Assembly (NCBI GenBank): GCA_037447655.1
Contig: JBBHKE010002980.1
Coordinates: forward strand, 117,768 to 181,767
Length of the DNA stretch: 64,000 nucleotides
Reading direction: 5' to 3'
Source: Zygnema cylindricum
Lineage: Eukaryota > Streptophyta > Zygnematophyceae > Zygnematales > Zygnemataceae
Part shown: positions 43,630 to 54,778 of the stretch, piece by piece
How positions within the stretch are numbered: position 1 is the first letter of the stretch
Layout: every line of letters starts with the position of its first letter
Made by a program: the position numbers and the translations under genes
Notes under the pieces: generated by a model
Database searches by the model: none
The model's input: only the letters and a program-made list of their open reading frames with translations
What the model was told of the DNA's origin: nothing

Positions 43630-46600
43630 TTATGCGAAAAAAGCCGACGGATTGAAACGTGGCAGGTTTCTAGTGGATCCCAAGGAAGACAGGGACAAAG
43701 CCATGGCGTAGGATGTGAAAGGTACATCGTTTTAACTGGAGCCGTACTACATTTGTACATATCTTATGCCGGCTACTGTACTTTCGGCTTGTACAAATGA
43801 TATGATTGGTTGGCACCATCTGATTGGTAGGCATCTCAGTAGATAGGGGTTGTGAGTAGGGCGCGTCGGGGGAATAACACGTATAGTTAAGAGAACTGGT
43901 CGTACATTTATCTGTACTGTCCGTACATATATCACCAATAGTTATCCATATCGATGTTATCTCCAAAAATAACCGATAAATATCGGTTATTTATTGGCGA
44001 TAACACCGATAACGATACATCGTACCAATATATTGATTATCGGCTACCCAAAAAAAGCCCATATCGGTTATCGGCAAATCCTTACAGATACACAACACTA
44101 CATCGCGAATCGTAATTAGAGTAAATTACTCTAATTCGGTCGCTCGAAATTTCGATTATATCACATCAAATAGAGTAATCGATTCTATTTTTTTCATTAT
44201 TCTAATTTAGGTGAGGTTTAATTAGCGTAAAAAAATCTAATACAGGTTATTTTTAAACAGTGTGGAGTGCGGAAGACGTCGAACCATGCAATATTGTACT
44301 TTTTTAAATAAAAAGGTATAAATACCGATTTAATAGACCCGCGGTCGCGCGTGGAGTCGCAATAAACAAAAAGACTCAATCACATTGAAAAAAAATATGT
44401 TCATATATCTTTCATCCGTCGACAACATCGTTGTCAGTGAGAACATTAACCTTAAGTTACATGTTACAAGTTTATAGGGTAACGACGACAACACGTGTTT
44501 GCGTTTATTTCTATAATAACTTTGTAACTGTCGTTTGACGTTTCGCTATTTAGTTAGAATAGGGAACTTCGCACCAATTTCATTAAAATTGCATTCTAAT
44601 ATAGGTTCGCGTCTGTTTTAGCGTAAATTTTACCGAAATATCCCTTAAAAGGAGTAACTTTTAACTTTAATATGGGTTTTTTAACATACTTGGACATGAA
44701 TTAGAGTAACAAAATATACAAAAAAAAGAGTAAACATACAATATTTGGAATGGGTTATATGTGGCGTAAGGTCACGCCAAATGCGGACAGACCTCACAAA
44801 ATAAAATCCTCTTGGACCAATCACAGCCACTCTTTCCTTTGAGGGTTCGGTGTGGAATCTGACGACTGCGTCGCCATCCTTAAAGTCTGTTCAACATTTT
44901 TGGAAGAGGGATCAGTGAAAGTCCCGCCTCCTCTTTCACCGACATGGATTACACTCCGCCCACGTCATCATCAGCTTTCACGCGATATTCTTACATATTT
45001 GAATTTTGCAGGACGAAATGGCGAATATTTTGCTGCCCGCCAACTCCACCATCGATGACGTGGCAAGATCGTTTGTATTTAGGGGACTTGTAGGTTTTTT
45101 TTTGGCGAGGGCGATGAGGAAAATTGACCATTGGCGATTGCTACCACCGGAAGACCAAATGTGGGAAAAAGTAGTATTTTAAATACATAAATTGGGGAAT
45201 AAAGGTCCATTGTTAGGGTTTGAGCGGAACCACAATAGATGTCATTCATTCAGACTTTGTGGGCCCTGCTTGAAAGGTGAGAAAAGATTATAACAGTAAA
45301 AAATTTGAATGCCTCGAAAATTCGAGGAAGACTCATCAACTGTAGGTATATGGAAAGTTTTGGAATATTTATGTTGTGTGATTGAGGATGTTTTTTTTTT
45401 AGTGAAAGGGAAAAGTTGCTCTCTTTTATCTCCCTCAAATAAAAATAGTGTATTTGCTAGTACGTTCTCAAGCTTTTTTTATGTATCGGCATTGTCCTAT
45501 TTTTTTTGAATACACTAAATGTCACATGTTATATATGTCTTTTTGTTTATATTTTTTAATGATGCCATGTCTGTTTTGAAAATCATCCTCTTGCCTGTAA
45601 CAAGATGAGAAAAAAATGTGAAAAAAATGAGTTGGCAGAAAAAGTCAATTTGACTAACTGTGAGAGTCGTCAAAAGTCTCTTTTTGCAAAAGAAAAACTA
45701 CCATTTTTTGCATTTTTATCATTTTGATCACACTAGTGTGAGCCTATCAAGTTTCCCCCATGTTACCATTTTGATTACAAGTATCCCCATTTGTCTTTTT
45801 TAGGATTTGTTATCATTTTCATAAAAAGAGTGCCCAATTATGATTTTTTGCCCATTTTACCAATACGACCCCCAAAATATACTCTTATCAATTTTGCCCA
45901 TTTCACCATCTTGATTTTTGGAATACACATTTATCAATTTTGCCTATTTTACCTTTTTGATGGTAGGAATACAGGCTTATCAACACAGCGGGGATCTAGA
46001 GGCGAGCGACCGTGGCTGCGGCCAACAGCAAAACGCGGAACCTTTGTCAGTTAACCGTGCGTTCCGAGCCATACGGAGGACGAACATCGTGCCACTGGTG
46101 AACGATGCCATATAATATATTTTGTTTTTTTTATCAATCGACATAAACTTTTTTAAGGGAGGTATGGGAACAGTACTGGATTCGAAGTACGGTAACTGAC
46201 GAACAAAAGTAGGCGATGAACAAAAATCATTAGTTTTTAGATAGGGACCGGAAGTCAGTTTTAAGTACAACTATTGTTTTTATTGTTTATATGTTTGATT
46301 TATTTCCGATAGCATATTAGAGTGGACTTTATATTTTTCCTGCCCTAAAAGATGATAGTGAAATCATTTGCATAAAAAGGGAATACAAAGGAGAGAATAG
46401 AGAGAAGATTCATGAGAAAGTGGAAAGGTAGAGAAGTTTTCCGAAGTTCAGAGCCTATATTCTGATTCAGAGTGTGTAAAATAGTGTTAATTTTTTGGAG
46501 CAATAATTGTCATTTTTGACATAAATAATAAATGATTGTGATGAAATATTTATTATGTTAAATATTTTTAAGCGAATAATACTCCAATGGGGATGTTAAT

Positions 46601-47422
46601 GCTCTTTTTTTCTATTGATATATGTGTTTTTTTTGTTTTTTACCAAATGATTTTGTTTTTTACGTGTTTGCGTATGTTATGGAATGATGACAATTTTTTT
46701 CTTTTATCATGTACAATGACCGACCAACGACGAGGCATCTTTGTCGCTCGATTATAAACCAGCGACAGTTCATTGTCATCGTTGTCCAAACAATTGACTT
46801 CAACACTATCTCTCACTGGAAGACCAACCGGCGACGACAATGTGTTGACGCTGAACAACAATAAGGCAATATTGACATTTAACCAAAAATCAATATGGAT
46901 GTTGTGTCATCGTGGAAAATCCTTTGGCCATGAGGTAATGTCATCGCTGGAAAACCTACGGGCGACGAGAAATCGTCATCGCGGAACAACTTACAATGAA
47001 ATATTCCATGTCACTGCTGCGATAGCAAGCAGCGATGAAGCGGGCTCGCGCTAATATCAATGACGTAAAAAACAACATGTTTGTGGATTGAAACTTAGAA
47101 CAAAAATATTGTCCACCCGCTCTGACATCATGTTTCCCATAAGTGAATGACGAACACACGGTAACACATTGAGTGTGACGAACCATCGCCCTTACACTCA
47201 TACTCATATATTGCAAAAATAAAAACGTGTTTCATAAAATGGTTGTATTATACATCGTTTTGGCAAACATGCTTCACAATGAAGTAAAAAAAAAAATCCA
47301 AAAATAATGACATTATAGTAAGAGACACACTACACGACTTACTACCCATTTTATAGTGTATGATAATTCCTTACTCTTAAATCTTTACACTCCTTACATT
47401 TTATAAACAGGTAAGACAAGCC

Positions 47423-47500
47423 AAAGGCAACAAAAACTACAAAACTACGTTACTCCTACATTCAACAAAAACTACAAAACTACGTCACTCCTACACTGCT
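47423..47500. repeat. Two-copy ~37-bp direct repeat
   Basis: AACAAAAACTACAAAACTAC followed by GTTACTCCTACATTC is repeated at once with GTCACTCCTACACTG. Confidence 0.7.
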
Positions 47501-47984
47501 TTTATATATTCCTGTTGGGCAAATCGTTCCTCCAATCGTCTAAGCTAAAGTATCCAAGTGTATGGAAACACCGAAACTAGAAATATACGAAACAAAGCTA
47601 GAAGATCTTGCACAGAATCAAACAAACCAAAAATGAAAATCACTTAAGAGAGAAACTAAAAAAAAAAAAAAAAAAATAGAAAAAAAAGAGAAACAAAAAA
47701 AAACAAAATTTAGTGGAAAAGGAACACGTTAATTGACAAATGACGCTCAAAGGACTTGAGGATGAAATTTAGGTTCCACTTTTTTTTATTAGTTAGGATA
47801 TCGAATAGAACAATATGACATTTAATTCCAAATTATTTAAACTTTCAAAAAAAGAGGTAATACACTTTATACAGGTTTTTTGAGTTTGGTAGCGTTGTTT
47901 TTGCATCGACAATTGAAAGTATTACAATGCCTTTGCACCATTCAACTTGGGTAAAAACTGACGTTATACCCACAATTACAGTTC

Positions 47985-48240
47985 CGGCTTTAATTTCAGT
48001 TTCACAAACTTGGTTCCAGTTTCAGTTTTGGTTTTGGTTTCAATTCCATTTTCAATTTCAGTTACAGTTTTGATTTCAGTTGCAGTTTTACTTTTGGTAT
48101 TAGTTTGCATTAGTTAGAGTTTCAGTGTTTTCAGTTTCATTACTTTTGGTATTAGTTTGCATTAGTTAGAGTTTCAGTGTTTTCAGTTTCATTTTTGATT
48201 TCGATTTCAGTTTCAGTTTCACTTTCAGTTTGGATCTCAG
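47985..48240. repeat. TTTCAG-type minisatellite with a 53-bp duplication
   Basis: Long run of CAGTTTCAGTTT/CAGTTTTGGTTT words. Within it a unit starting ACTTTTGGTATTAGTTTGC and ending TTTTCAGTTTCATT occurs twice in tandem (48090-48195). Confidence 0.7.
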
Positions 48241-48324
48241 AGACACCAAAATTTCTCAAATACTAAATTCATCTGCCAAAGAGGGAGGAGGAGAAGGAAG
48301 AAGTGAGGAGGAGGAAGATGGGAG

Positions 48325-48382
48325 GAAACTCTAAAACGACAAAAAAACCTCTAAAACGGCAAAAAAACCTCTAAAACGACTT
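48325..48382. repeat. 20-bp tandem repeat, three copies
   Basis: Unit CTCTAAAACGACAAAAAAAC, the second copy with GGC for GAC, third partial. Confidence 0.75.
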
Positions 48383-49862
48383 CCACAAAGTTTCAAGTCA
48401 TCCTATTTTATGGATCCACACCACTCCATAATTAGTGTTGATTTCCTTTGTGAACTTATGGAGTCACTCTGGATATAGATTTTCTTTAAAGTTGCCCTCG
48501 TATGAAAGTCACGAGGGAAAGTCCATATCAATTTTTGGTCCAATGATTAAACATCAAATGTAATTAACTCATGTTTAGTTCGAACTCTTGTTTTGTATAA
48601 AACTGATTTTTTAGAAACTGTACTTGGAAAACCAAAGAATTCAAAATTTAGAATAAAAAAAATAAAAAAAATAAGAAAAAAAATTCAATGGATCAAAAAA
48701 GAAAACAACATTTCATTTATCTTTCTTTTTATCTTTTTTTATCTTTATTTAATGGGTTGATGAGGTAAAGGGGAGGAGAGTTTTAGGAAAACTTACTATA
48801 GGAATAACTTCCCGAAAACTGTTCGAGAAACTTTTTCATAGTTCTGAGAATGAGGTTTTTGTATCCGATTATTCGTCACTTTTGGTTGTATCATGTTGTT
48901 TTTTTCGGCTGAATACTTGCGGGTTGATAGCTGTAGACTGGGTCCCCACAACTCCGCCCGTGGTGTTGTCATTTTCGCTCGAAGCTTCTTCCACGAGTGC
49001 AATATATATGGGAAAATTAGAAAAAGTGAGAGGTCAAAAAAACAAGGCAATCCATTATGAAAGGAGGGTGGGATAAAAATTTAGAATTTATATTTGGTTT
49101 TAAATTTCGAATCTCACCTTTTGTAAAATCTCAAAAACAAAGCGGGAATTTGTAAAAGTTGTCGCAGAAAAATTATACGAATGCGCTATGAAAACAATGC
49201 AGCATATGGAATGTACAGAATTTTAATTGAAGAGAGACCAAAAGGACAGACAATTTTGTATTATCGTTGTTTTGCAGCCGTGACGTTTTTGCGGTTAATA
49301 AATCAGCCACGTGTAATTGTGGTCATTCAATAATATGTCGCGTTACGTCGATTCATCAAGATAACTGTAAATTGCGACAAAATTAGGTTCAATATTTACT
49401 GTAATACATGTGCGTTCCGTAACATAGGCAACATATCGCAACTTTATTAGAGTAAAGACACCTTATTAACGTAAAATAACTATAATATTAACCACCAAAG
49501 TGCGACGTTATTAGAGTTCAAAAGTACTTTTATCATATGAAAATCCAAACAACGCAACGGAAATGTTGTTTACATTCGAACTACAACCGTAATTCATTCG
49601 TTCATAACGTTTGATAGTTGATTATGTAACTGCGCTTATTTTACATGTAACCTTCGACGGTGGTCCGACGTAACTGACATTCAACGCGACAAATAATACT
49701 AACGTCATAATGACGTCAAAATATACGGATTGAGTTTATAGTTGAAAAAGGTCTATGACATCAATAAGCGTCCATTACTCTAATTTTTTTTTTGGTTTTT
49801 TTACTCTAATTTTTTCATTACTCTAATTACGATTCGCGGTGTAGTAACAACATAGATGTGTA

Positions 49863-50399
49863 CACCGCGAATCATTATTAGTGTCAATAGCTCTAATTTG
49901 GGTTCTTAAAATTTTGATTTTTTTTTTCAAATAGGATACGTGATTTTAATTTTTCCTTGACGTTAATTAAGGTACTGTACAAAATAGCGTAAACCCCGAA
50001 AGTACAATAAAATCTATGTAGTGTGGTGTACGATCGATTTCAAATTGTACATATATGTACCTTTTCAAGTGAAAATTTACAAAAAATGAATTAAATCAGA
50101 CGCGCACGCATAGGAACGTGCGCTAAAAAAACGGGATTAGTCGGACACGTAAACTAGTATGGCATGTACGGATATTGTAAATTCGCGACGGCGTACGATT
50201 TCAAATATTTTGTACGGATACATATATTAATGTATATAATCGTACGGCGAATATTCCATTTTTGTTGTTCCCAAATTAGCATTAACGCCGAAATTAGAAT
50301 ACACCTTTTTTGAAAATTTTCAAATTCTTAATTAGCATCAATTACGGTAAATTTTCTTCAATACTATTTAAACTTTGACACTAACACCGATTCGCGGTG
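49863..50399. mobile_element. M-family element, copy 10
   Basis: 537 bp with termini CACCGCGAATCATTATTAGTG and CACTAACACCGATTCGCGGTG, TA on both sides. Colinear with copy 7, including GACGCGCACGCATAGGA and TATATAATCGTACGGCGAA. Confidence 0.8.
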
Positions 50400-50415
50400 T
50401 ACTTTCACTCCTGTA

Positions 50416-51814
50416 CACCGCGAATCGTATTTAGAGTAAATAAAAAATTAGAGTAAATAAACAAAAAAAAACAATTAGAGTTATGAACGCTAGTTTGTGT
50501 GATAGAACTTTTTCACAGAGGAAGTTTAGGGTAACCTTCCATCAGGCGAAAAGTGGGGTTGTTTACTGGAGAAAGTACCGTTCCGTACTAGGCCGTACTG
50601 TTTTTTTTTTTTTTTTTTCAAAAGATGTTTACTAAAAATTCGTTGAGATTCTCCAGACTTCTTGGAGAGAACTATCACCGTCCGATTTTCAATTTTCGAC
50701 GCAAATGCTTCTTGTTTCCAGTACGTAGCTAGTCTCCTCCAACTGTCCTCGGGAGGAGAGTTTGTGATTACTGGACGCGTGTTTTGGTCCACTTGTAAAG
50801 TCAGAGTCGATCCACGACAGACGTGAAGTAATAAACTTACATGTGGCAATTGGGGTGTACCGTGTGACATGAAAGCCAGCCTGTTCGACGACAAAAAAGT
50901 CTTGGTTGTATGGTCGACGACAAAAAAAACTTTGTTTGTAGGACATCCTGTGACGTCTCCTTCATAAATGTGCGATACAGCGATTTACGTACAAATGGTA
51001 CATCCTTGGACATTTGTACAAACTTTAATTTTGCAACGGTTTTCGTGGCCGTTGATACCACAACAACCCTAAGAACGTTCAGATTGTACATTAGCGTGAC
51101 GCTACTAGATATTTTAATCGGCGTCCGCCCGTACACATACGCAGCTGCGATTTTGTCCTTTTGGAAATGATGATTATTCCTGGGCGGCTCAAAAGGTCCT
51201 ACGTGGTACCAATCGCAATCTAACACCTCATTCACTGGCACGACCTGATGGAAGGGTGCTACAAATTTTACTCCCAGTAAACGTGTTCGTACGATTACTG
51301 GGAACGCCTGATGGAAGGTTACCCTTACTCTAATTTATTTAAGTACTCTATATTGGGTTATGCCGGCAATAATTATCCGCGCTGAAATTATGAACACTAA
51401 ATTACGTAATAGTACAAAATCTGTCAGTCCGTATGTTTTGACGTCATTATGACGTTAGTAATATTTGTCGCGCTCAATGTCAGTTAACGTTCACACTGAC
51501 GACGATGCTGTCGACGGACGAGAGTAATGCGAACGGCTTTTTTTCAATGTGATTGTGTTTTTGTTTAGTGCGATTTCACGTTCGAGCGCGATTCTATTAA
51601 ATCATTATTCGTAACTTTTTACTTATATAAGTACAATTCTGCACGGTCGGACGTCATCCGTACTCCACACTATTTAAAACGAACCTACATTATAATTTTT
51701 TACGCTAATTAAACTTTACCTTAAATAGTATAATGAAAAAATTAGAATCATTTATAGAGTTGAAATTTAGGGCGACCGAATTAACGTTATTTACTCTAAT
51801 TACGATTCGCGGTG
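50416..51814. mobile_element. M-family element, copy 11, with nested Harb-1
   Basis: Termini CACCGCGAATCGTATTTAGAG and CTCTAATTACGATTCGCGGTG, TA on both sides. Removing the nested element 50529-51324 and one TTA leaves about 600 bp. 51420-51500 is an inverted match to 49670-49745 of copy 8. Confidence 0.75.
50529..51324. mobile_element. Harb-1 element, copy 4
   Basis: 796 bp with perfect 19-bp inverted termini beginning GGGTAACCTTCCATCAGGC, flanked by TTA at 50526-50528 and 51325-51327. Internal GTTTACTGGAGAAAGTACCG and a T run near 50600. No transposase ORF. Confidence 0.85.
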
Positions 51815-51821
51815 TACTGTA

Positions 51822-52816
51822 CACCTTGAATCGTTATTAGTAGTGTTGGGTATCGGGTAAATTCATATCGCGATAATATCGATATGCGATATATTGAATA
51901 ACGATCGAGCAGGATCCTCGATATATCGTACCGAGACCAACATAAATCATCGCGATATATATCGCGATATATACTATTTTTTAAATTTTTTTTTTTTTTT
52001 TTTTTATATAATATGTTATTTTAGCGAAAAAGTCAAATTGTCTAATACGCCAACGCCGTGATTTTCGTTCCGTGACTTAAATGTAGACGCCGCAAAATGT
52101 AACCGACAAAAAGTACTAATTCTGAAATTGTAATGATTAATTATTTGGGGGATGGTTACACGAGGAGGTCTCTGTAATAGTACGGACAGCAAAATTTATG
52201 TATTACGGAGGCCTCGGGTACATCGCGTATCTTTTGTCAAAAAGTTTTACATACGTGTTCTGATATGAGTGGTTCCACGTAAGCTGACTACCAAATCTCA
52301 AAAATCATCGAATATCTGGAAACCGACCTTTTTCGTCTGTAAAATCGTACCTGCGTATGACGTACGTGTACTTCACAAGTGTACCTCGTCAATGTGCCCT
52401 CAGAGATCTCCTTCACTCTGCTGACTTTCAGGAAAAAACCGTATTTCTTTTCGGCAAAGATTTTACAGTCACTTTGTCCGAAGTCACGAGACTTTGAAAA
52501 CCTGTGGGATTTTTTTTTTTTTTTTTTTTTTTAGCTTGGATATAATGACGATACGATATATTGGCGATATATCACGATAATTTGAAATTCGATATATCGA
52601 AGCGATATATCGATTATCGGGTACCTGAAATTCGATATATATCGAATATTGGCAAACGGTCCTCGATACCCAACACTAGTTATTAGCGTATAGAAATTAT
52701 TAGTGTAAAGAATAAATTAGCGTCATTGATTCTAATTTAGTGCCAGGAGACGTGGCAGATTATGGTCCACGTCTTAAATAGTGTAGTTTATTATATTTAA
52801 GGTATCATTGTTCAAA
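51822..52816. mobile_element. M-family element, copy 12, split by a hAT-like element
   Basis: Left end CACCTTGAATCGTTATTAG is interrupted at 51841 and resumes at 52679 with GTTATTAGCGTATAG. The sequence 52680-52816 is nearly identical to 54110-54247. The right end is lost at about 52816. Confidence 0.7.
51841..52678. mobile_element. hAT-like element, copy 1, TSD GTTATTAG
   Basis: 838 bp from TAGTGTTGGGTATCGGGTA to CCTCGATACCCAACACTA with perfect 8-bp duplications GTTATTAG at 51833-51840 and 52679-52686. Subterminal regions hold many CGATATATCG words. Two poly-T tracts lie at about 51985 and 52510. No transposase ORF. The 8-bp duplication identifies the hAT superfamily. Confidence 0.85.
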
Positions 52817-52884
52817 CCTTCGAGAAGTAGCCTGCCATCGTACGGACAAAAGGACAAAATAGTTATATAAACATCAAGAGTGAC

Positions 52885-53250
52885 GTCACACATCAGCCTC
52901 TCCACTCCATCTCTCCCTCTTTCCCTCTCTCTTTCCCCCTTCTCCCTTTCCCTCCCTCGCCTCCCTTCCCCATCTCCCTCAAGCACTCTCTCCCTGCTTG
53001 TCTTCCCTCGTCTTCCCTACTCCCCGCCTCCCTCCCTTCGCCCACCCCTCTCCCTCCTCTCCCTCCTCTCCCTCTCTTTTACAGCTCCACCTAGCTAAGA
53101 ATCTTTTTTCTCCCTCTCCCTCTTTCTCTCCTTCCGCCTCGACGTGGCCAAAAATCTGTCTTTTCCCCATCCTCTCCCTCTCTCCCCCCCCCAAGAAAAC
53201 AAAAATCTTTAAAGCCCCCTCCCTCCCCCTCTCCCTCCCCCTAGAGAGAT
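52885..53250 (+). repeat. Pyrimidine-rich tract with repeated GTGGCC unit
   Basis: About 365 bp, mostly C and T (CTCCCTCTCCCTC type), with repeated AGCTCCACCTAGCTAAGAATC / GACGTGGCCAAAAATC interruptions. Open frames on both strands are low complexity. Confidence 0.6.
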
Positions 53251-53519
53251 TCGTACGGCCTAAAGTCGCACGAAATCTAGACGCGGTACAGTATGGGAAA
53301 TTGTACGGATTTCGTACATATCCGCAATAATATATATTCGCACTTTTTGACCTTACAGTGCGAGTTTTGTAGCGTAGCGAGTAACGTAGCGAATATCGTA
53401 TGGGCTACGCAAAAAAGTTTTGCATATTCGAGAGCCTCTAACCGATATTCAATATGTATCTTTTTTGACCTACCAATAATTGGTATATCGGTCAAGTATA
53501 TCGGGAAGGATAATATTGC

Positions 53520-53680
53520 GGTCAGAGGTCGCAATCGGGTACCCGAATCCGTACCCGACCGTTACCCGACCACCCCTCTCGGATCCGGAAAGGATTCGGG
53601 TGCCAAATTTTGGGGGCCGGTCGGATTCGGGCGGGTGATTCACAAAAAAAATAAAGAAATCGGGTACGGTCGGGTAAGCA
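53520..53680. repeat. GGGTACCCGA-rich block
   Basis: Inversely repeated words CGGGTACCCGAATCCG, CGGATCCGG, GGATTCGGGTG and CGGGTACGGTCGGG. Such blocks occur at ends of plant hAT or Mutator-like elements, but termini could not be defined here. Confidence 0.35.
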
Positions 53681-53723
53681 AAACGAAAAAAAATGAAGGT
53701 TTTGTACTGTCCATACTATCCAG

Positions 53724-54101
53724 TAGTGTTGGGTATCGGGTAGATTCATATCGCGATAATTGCGATATTCGATATATTGAATATCGATCGAGCGGATTCC
53801 TCGATATATCATACCGGGACCAACATAAATTATCGCGATATATATCGCAAAAAAATGGGTATCCGTACAGTCATAGTACGGAAAATCGTACGAAAGATCG
53901 TATGGGGGGGGTTTTGAAAAAAAAATGAAAATTTTTGTTTTTTATGGTTCGATATATCGGCGATACGAGATATCGGCGATATATCGACAATGCATCGCGA
54001 TAATTTTGTTTTCGATATATCGAAGCGATATATTGAATATCGGATACCTGAAATTCGATATATATCGAATATCGGCAAAGGGTCCTCGATACCCAACACT
54101 A
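53724..54101. mobile_element. hAT-like element, copy 2
   Basis: 378 bp from TAGTGTTGGGTATCGGGTA to CCTCGATACCCAACACTA, an internally shortened relative of copy 1. It joins directly to the left end of an M element on its right. The 8 bases on the two sides differ (CTATCCAG, CACCGTGA), so one flank was rearranged. Confidence 0.75.
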
Positions 54102-54299
54102 CACCGTGAATCGTTATTAGCGTATGGAAATTATTAGTGTAAAGAATAAATTAGCGTCATTGATTCTAATTTAGTGCCAGGAGACGTGGCAGATTATGGT
54201 CCACGTCTTAAATAGTGTAGTTTATTATATTTAAGGTATCATTGTCAAAATCTTGGGGTGCCGATATAGCGTACATAACGCTAATAACGATTCACGGTG
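54102..54299. mobile_element. M-family element, copy 13 (short)
   Basis: 198 bp with termini CACCGTGAATCGTTATTAGCG and CGCTAATAACGATTCACGGTG and TA on both sides. Nearly identical to the remnant copy 12 over about 137 bp. It is the last element before the host gene. Confidence 0.75.
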
Positions 54300-54382
54300 T
54301 ACCTTACCGTGCTTTGACCGTTCGACAATTTTATTACCCGGACACCACTGTACTTTCCGTCCCGTTTGTCACTAAAAATTAG

Positions 54383-54778
54383 GTGGGCTACCAATCCGAA
54401 GTATACTGCAAATTTGAAATTACAGAGCTATTCCGTACTTATGCTGCTATTGCCGTAGGTATGCGACCTTTGCCCCTTCCACGGTTCGACTCTCCTGTGA
54501 ACTTACCAAGTAACGAATGGACGGTTAAGTTATTGCGTCTTAGTTCTTATTTAAGTCACAGCTGCGCCATACGCCAACCTTTCTGGCGACGAAGAAGAAG
54601 CAGCGTTGACCAGGCGTTGACCATGCTGGAGTCAGCGACCAATGCCAGTAGCTCCAGCTCTGGTGGCAGCACCTTCTCCGACCCCATTGCCATGCTAGGA
54701 GGCGCCAGCATAGGAAGGGCAACACTGGCATGTTCTGTCAGTGAGGAACTTTTCCAAAAATGGCTCAACGGAAGCGAG
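54383..54778 (+). CDS. Exon 1 of the host gene (5' limit uncertain)
   Basis: The frame is open from 54383, but the protein-like part begins RRRRSSVDQALTMLESATNASSSSSGG. DPIAMLGGASIGRATLACSVSEELFQKWLNGSE follows, with donor GAG|GTTTGT at 54778. I prefer ATG 54623 because residues before about 54580 look random. The short distance (about 80 bp) from the M element at 54102-54299 means that promoter or 5' UTR sequence must lie in or beyond transposon-derived DNA. Confidence 0.55.

Larger units (their letters stand above)
42474..44100. mobile_element. hAT-like TIR element between two M copies
   Basis: 1627 bp from TAGTGTTGTGTATGGG to AGATACACAACACTA. Subterminal parts are rich in CGATAACACCGATA and TATCGGTTATCGG words. 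It contains Harb-1 copy 3 and a tRNA-like stretch. The termini resemble the hAT-like elements at 51841 and 53724. No 8-bp duplication is visible, because the flanks are the ends of M copies 7 and 8. Confidence 0.6.
44470..49670. other. Long stretch without recognisable gene
   Basis: AT-rich sequence inside M copy 8. Open frames are below 100 codons and show no motif. It holds several low-complexity tracts: an approximately 60-bp degenerate repeat with TATCAATTTTGCCCATTT at 45780-45985, a GTCATCGCTGGAAAACC-type repeat at 46780-46990, poly-A runs near 47660, and the minisatellites listed separately. Confidence 0.45.
44101..49841. mobile_element. M-family copy 8, split by about 5.2 kb
   Basis: The left end CATCGCGAATCGTAATTAGAG (TA before it) and right end CTCTAATTACGATTCGCGGTG (TA after it) belong to the same subfamily as copy 11. 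Aligned to copy 11, the left piece covers to about 44465 (GTCAGTGAGAACATTAAC) and the right piece resumes at about 49674 (GTAACTGACATTCAACGCG). TAAC is present at both junctions. The intervening sequence is therefore an insertion or a longer parental form. No transposase was found in it. Confidence 0.5.

Noticed and set aside
47985-48240. TTTCAG repeats as a telomeric tract
   Set aside because: Units are irregular (CAGTTTCAGTTT, CAGTTTTGGTTT) and do not match the known plant or algal telomere unit TTTAGGG or its variants.
44470-49670. Possible transposase gene for the M family
   Set aside because: No frame above 100 codons and no DDE/D signature could be read on either strand.
53293-53928. 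211-codon plus-strand open frame
   Set aside because: It runs across a GGGTACCCGA block and the start of a hAT-like element with CGATATATCG repeats; composition is repeat-driven and no motif is visible.
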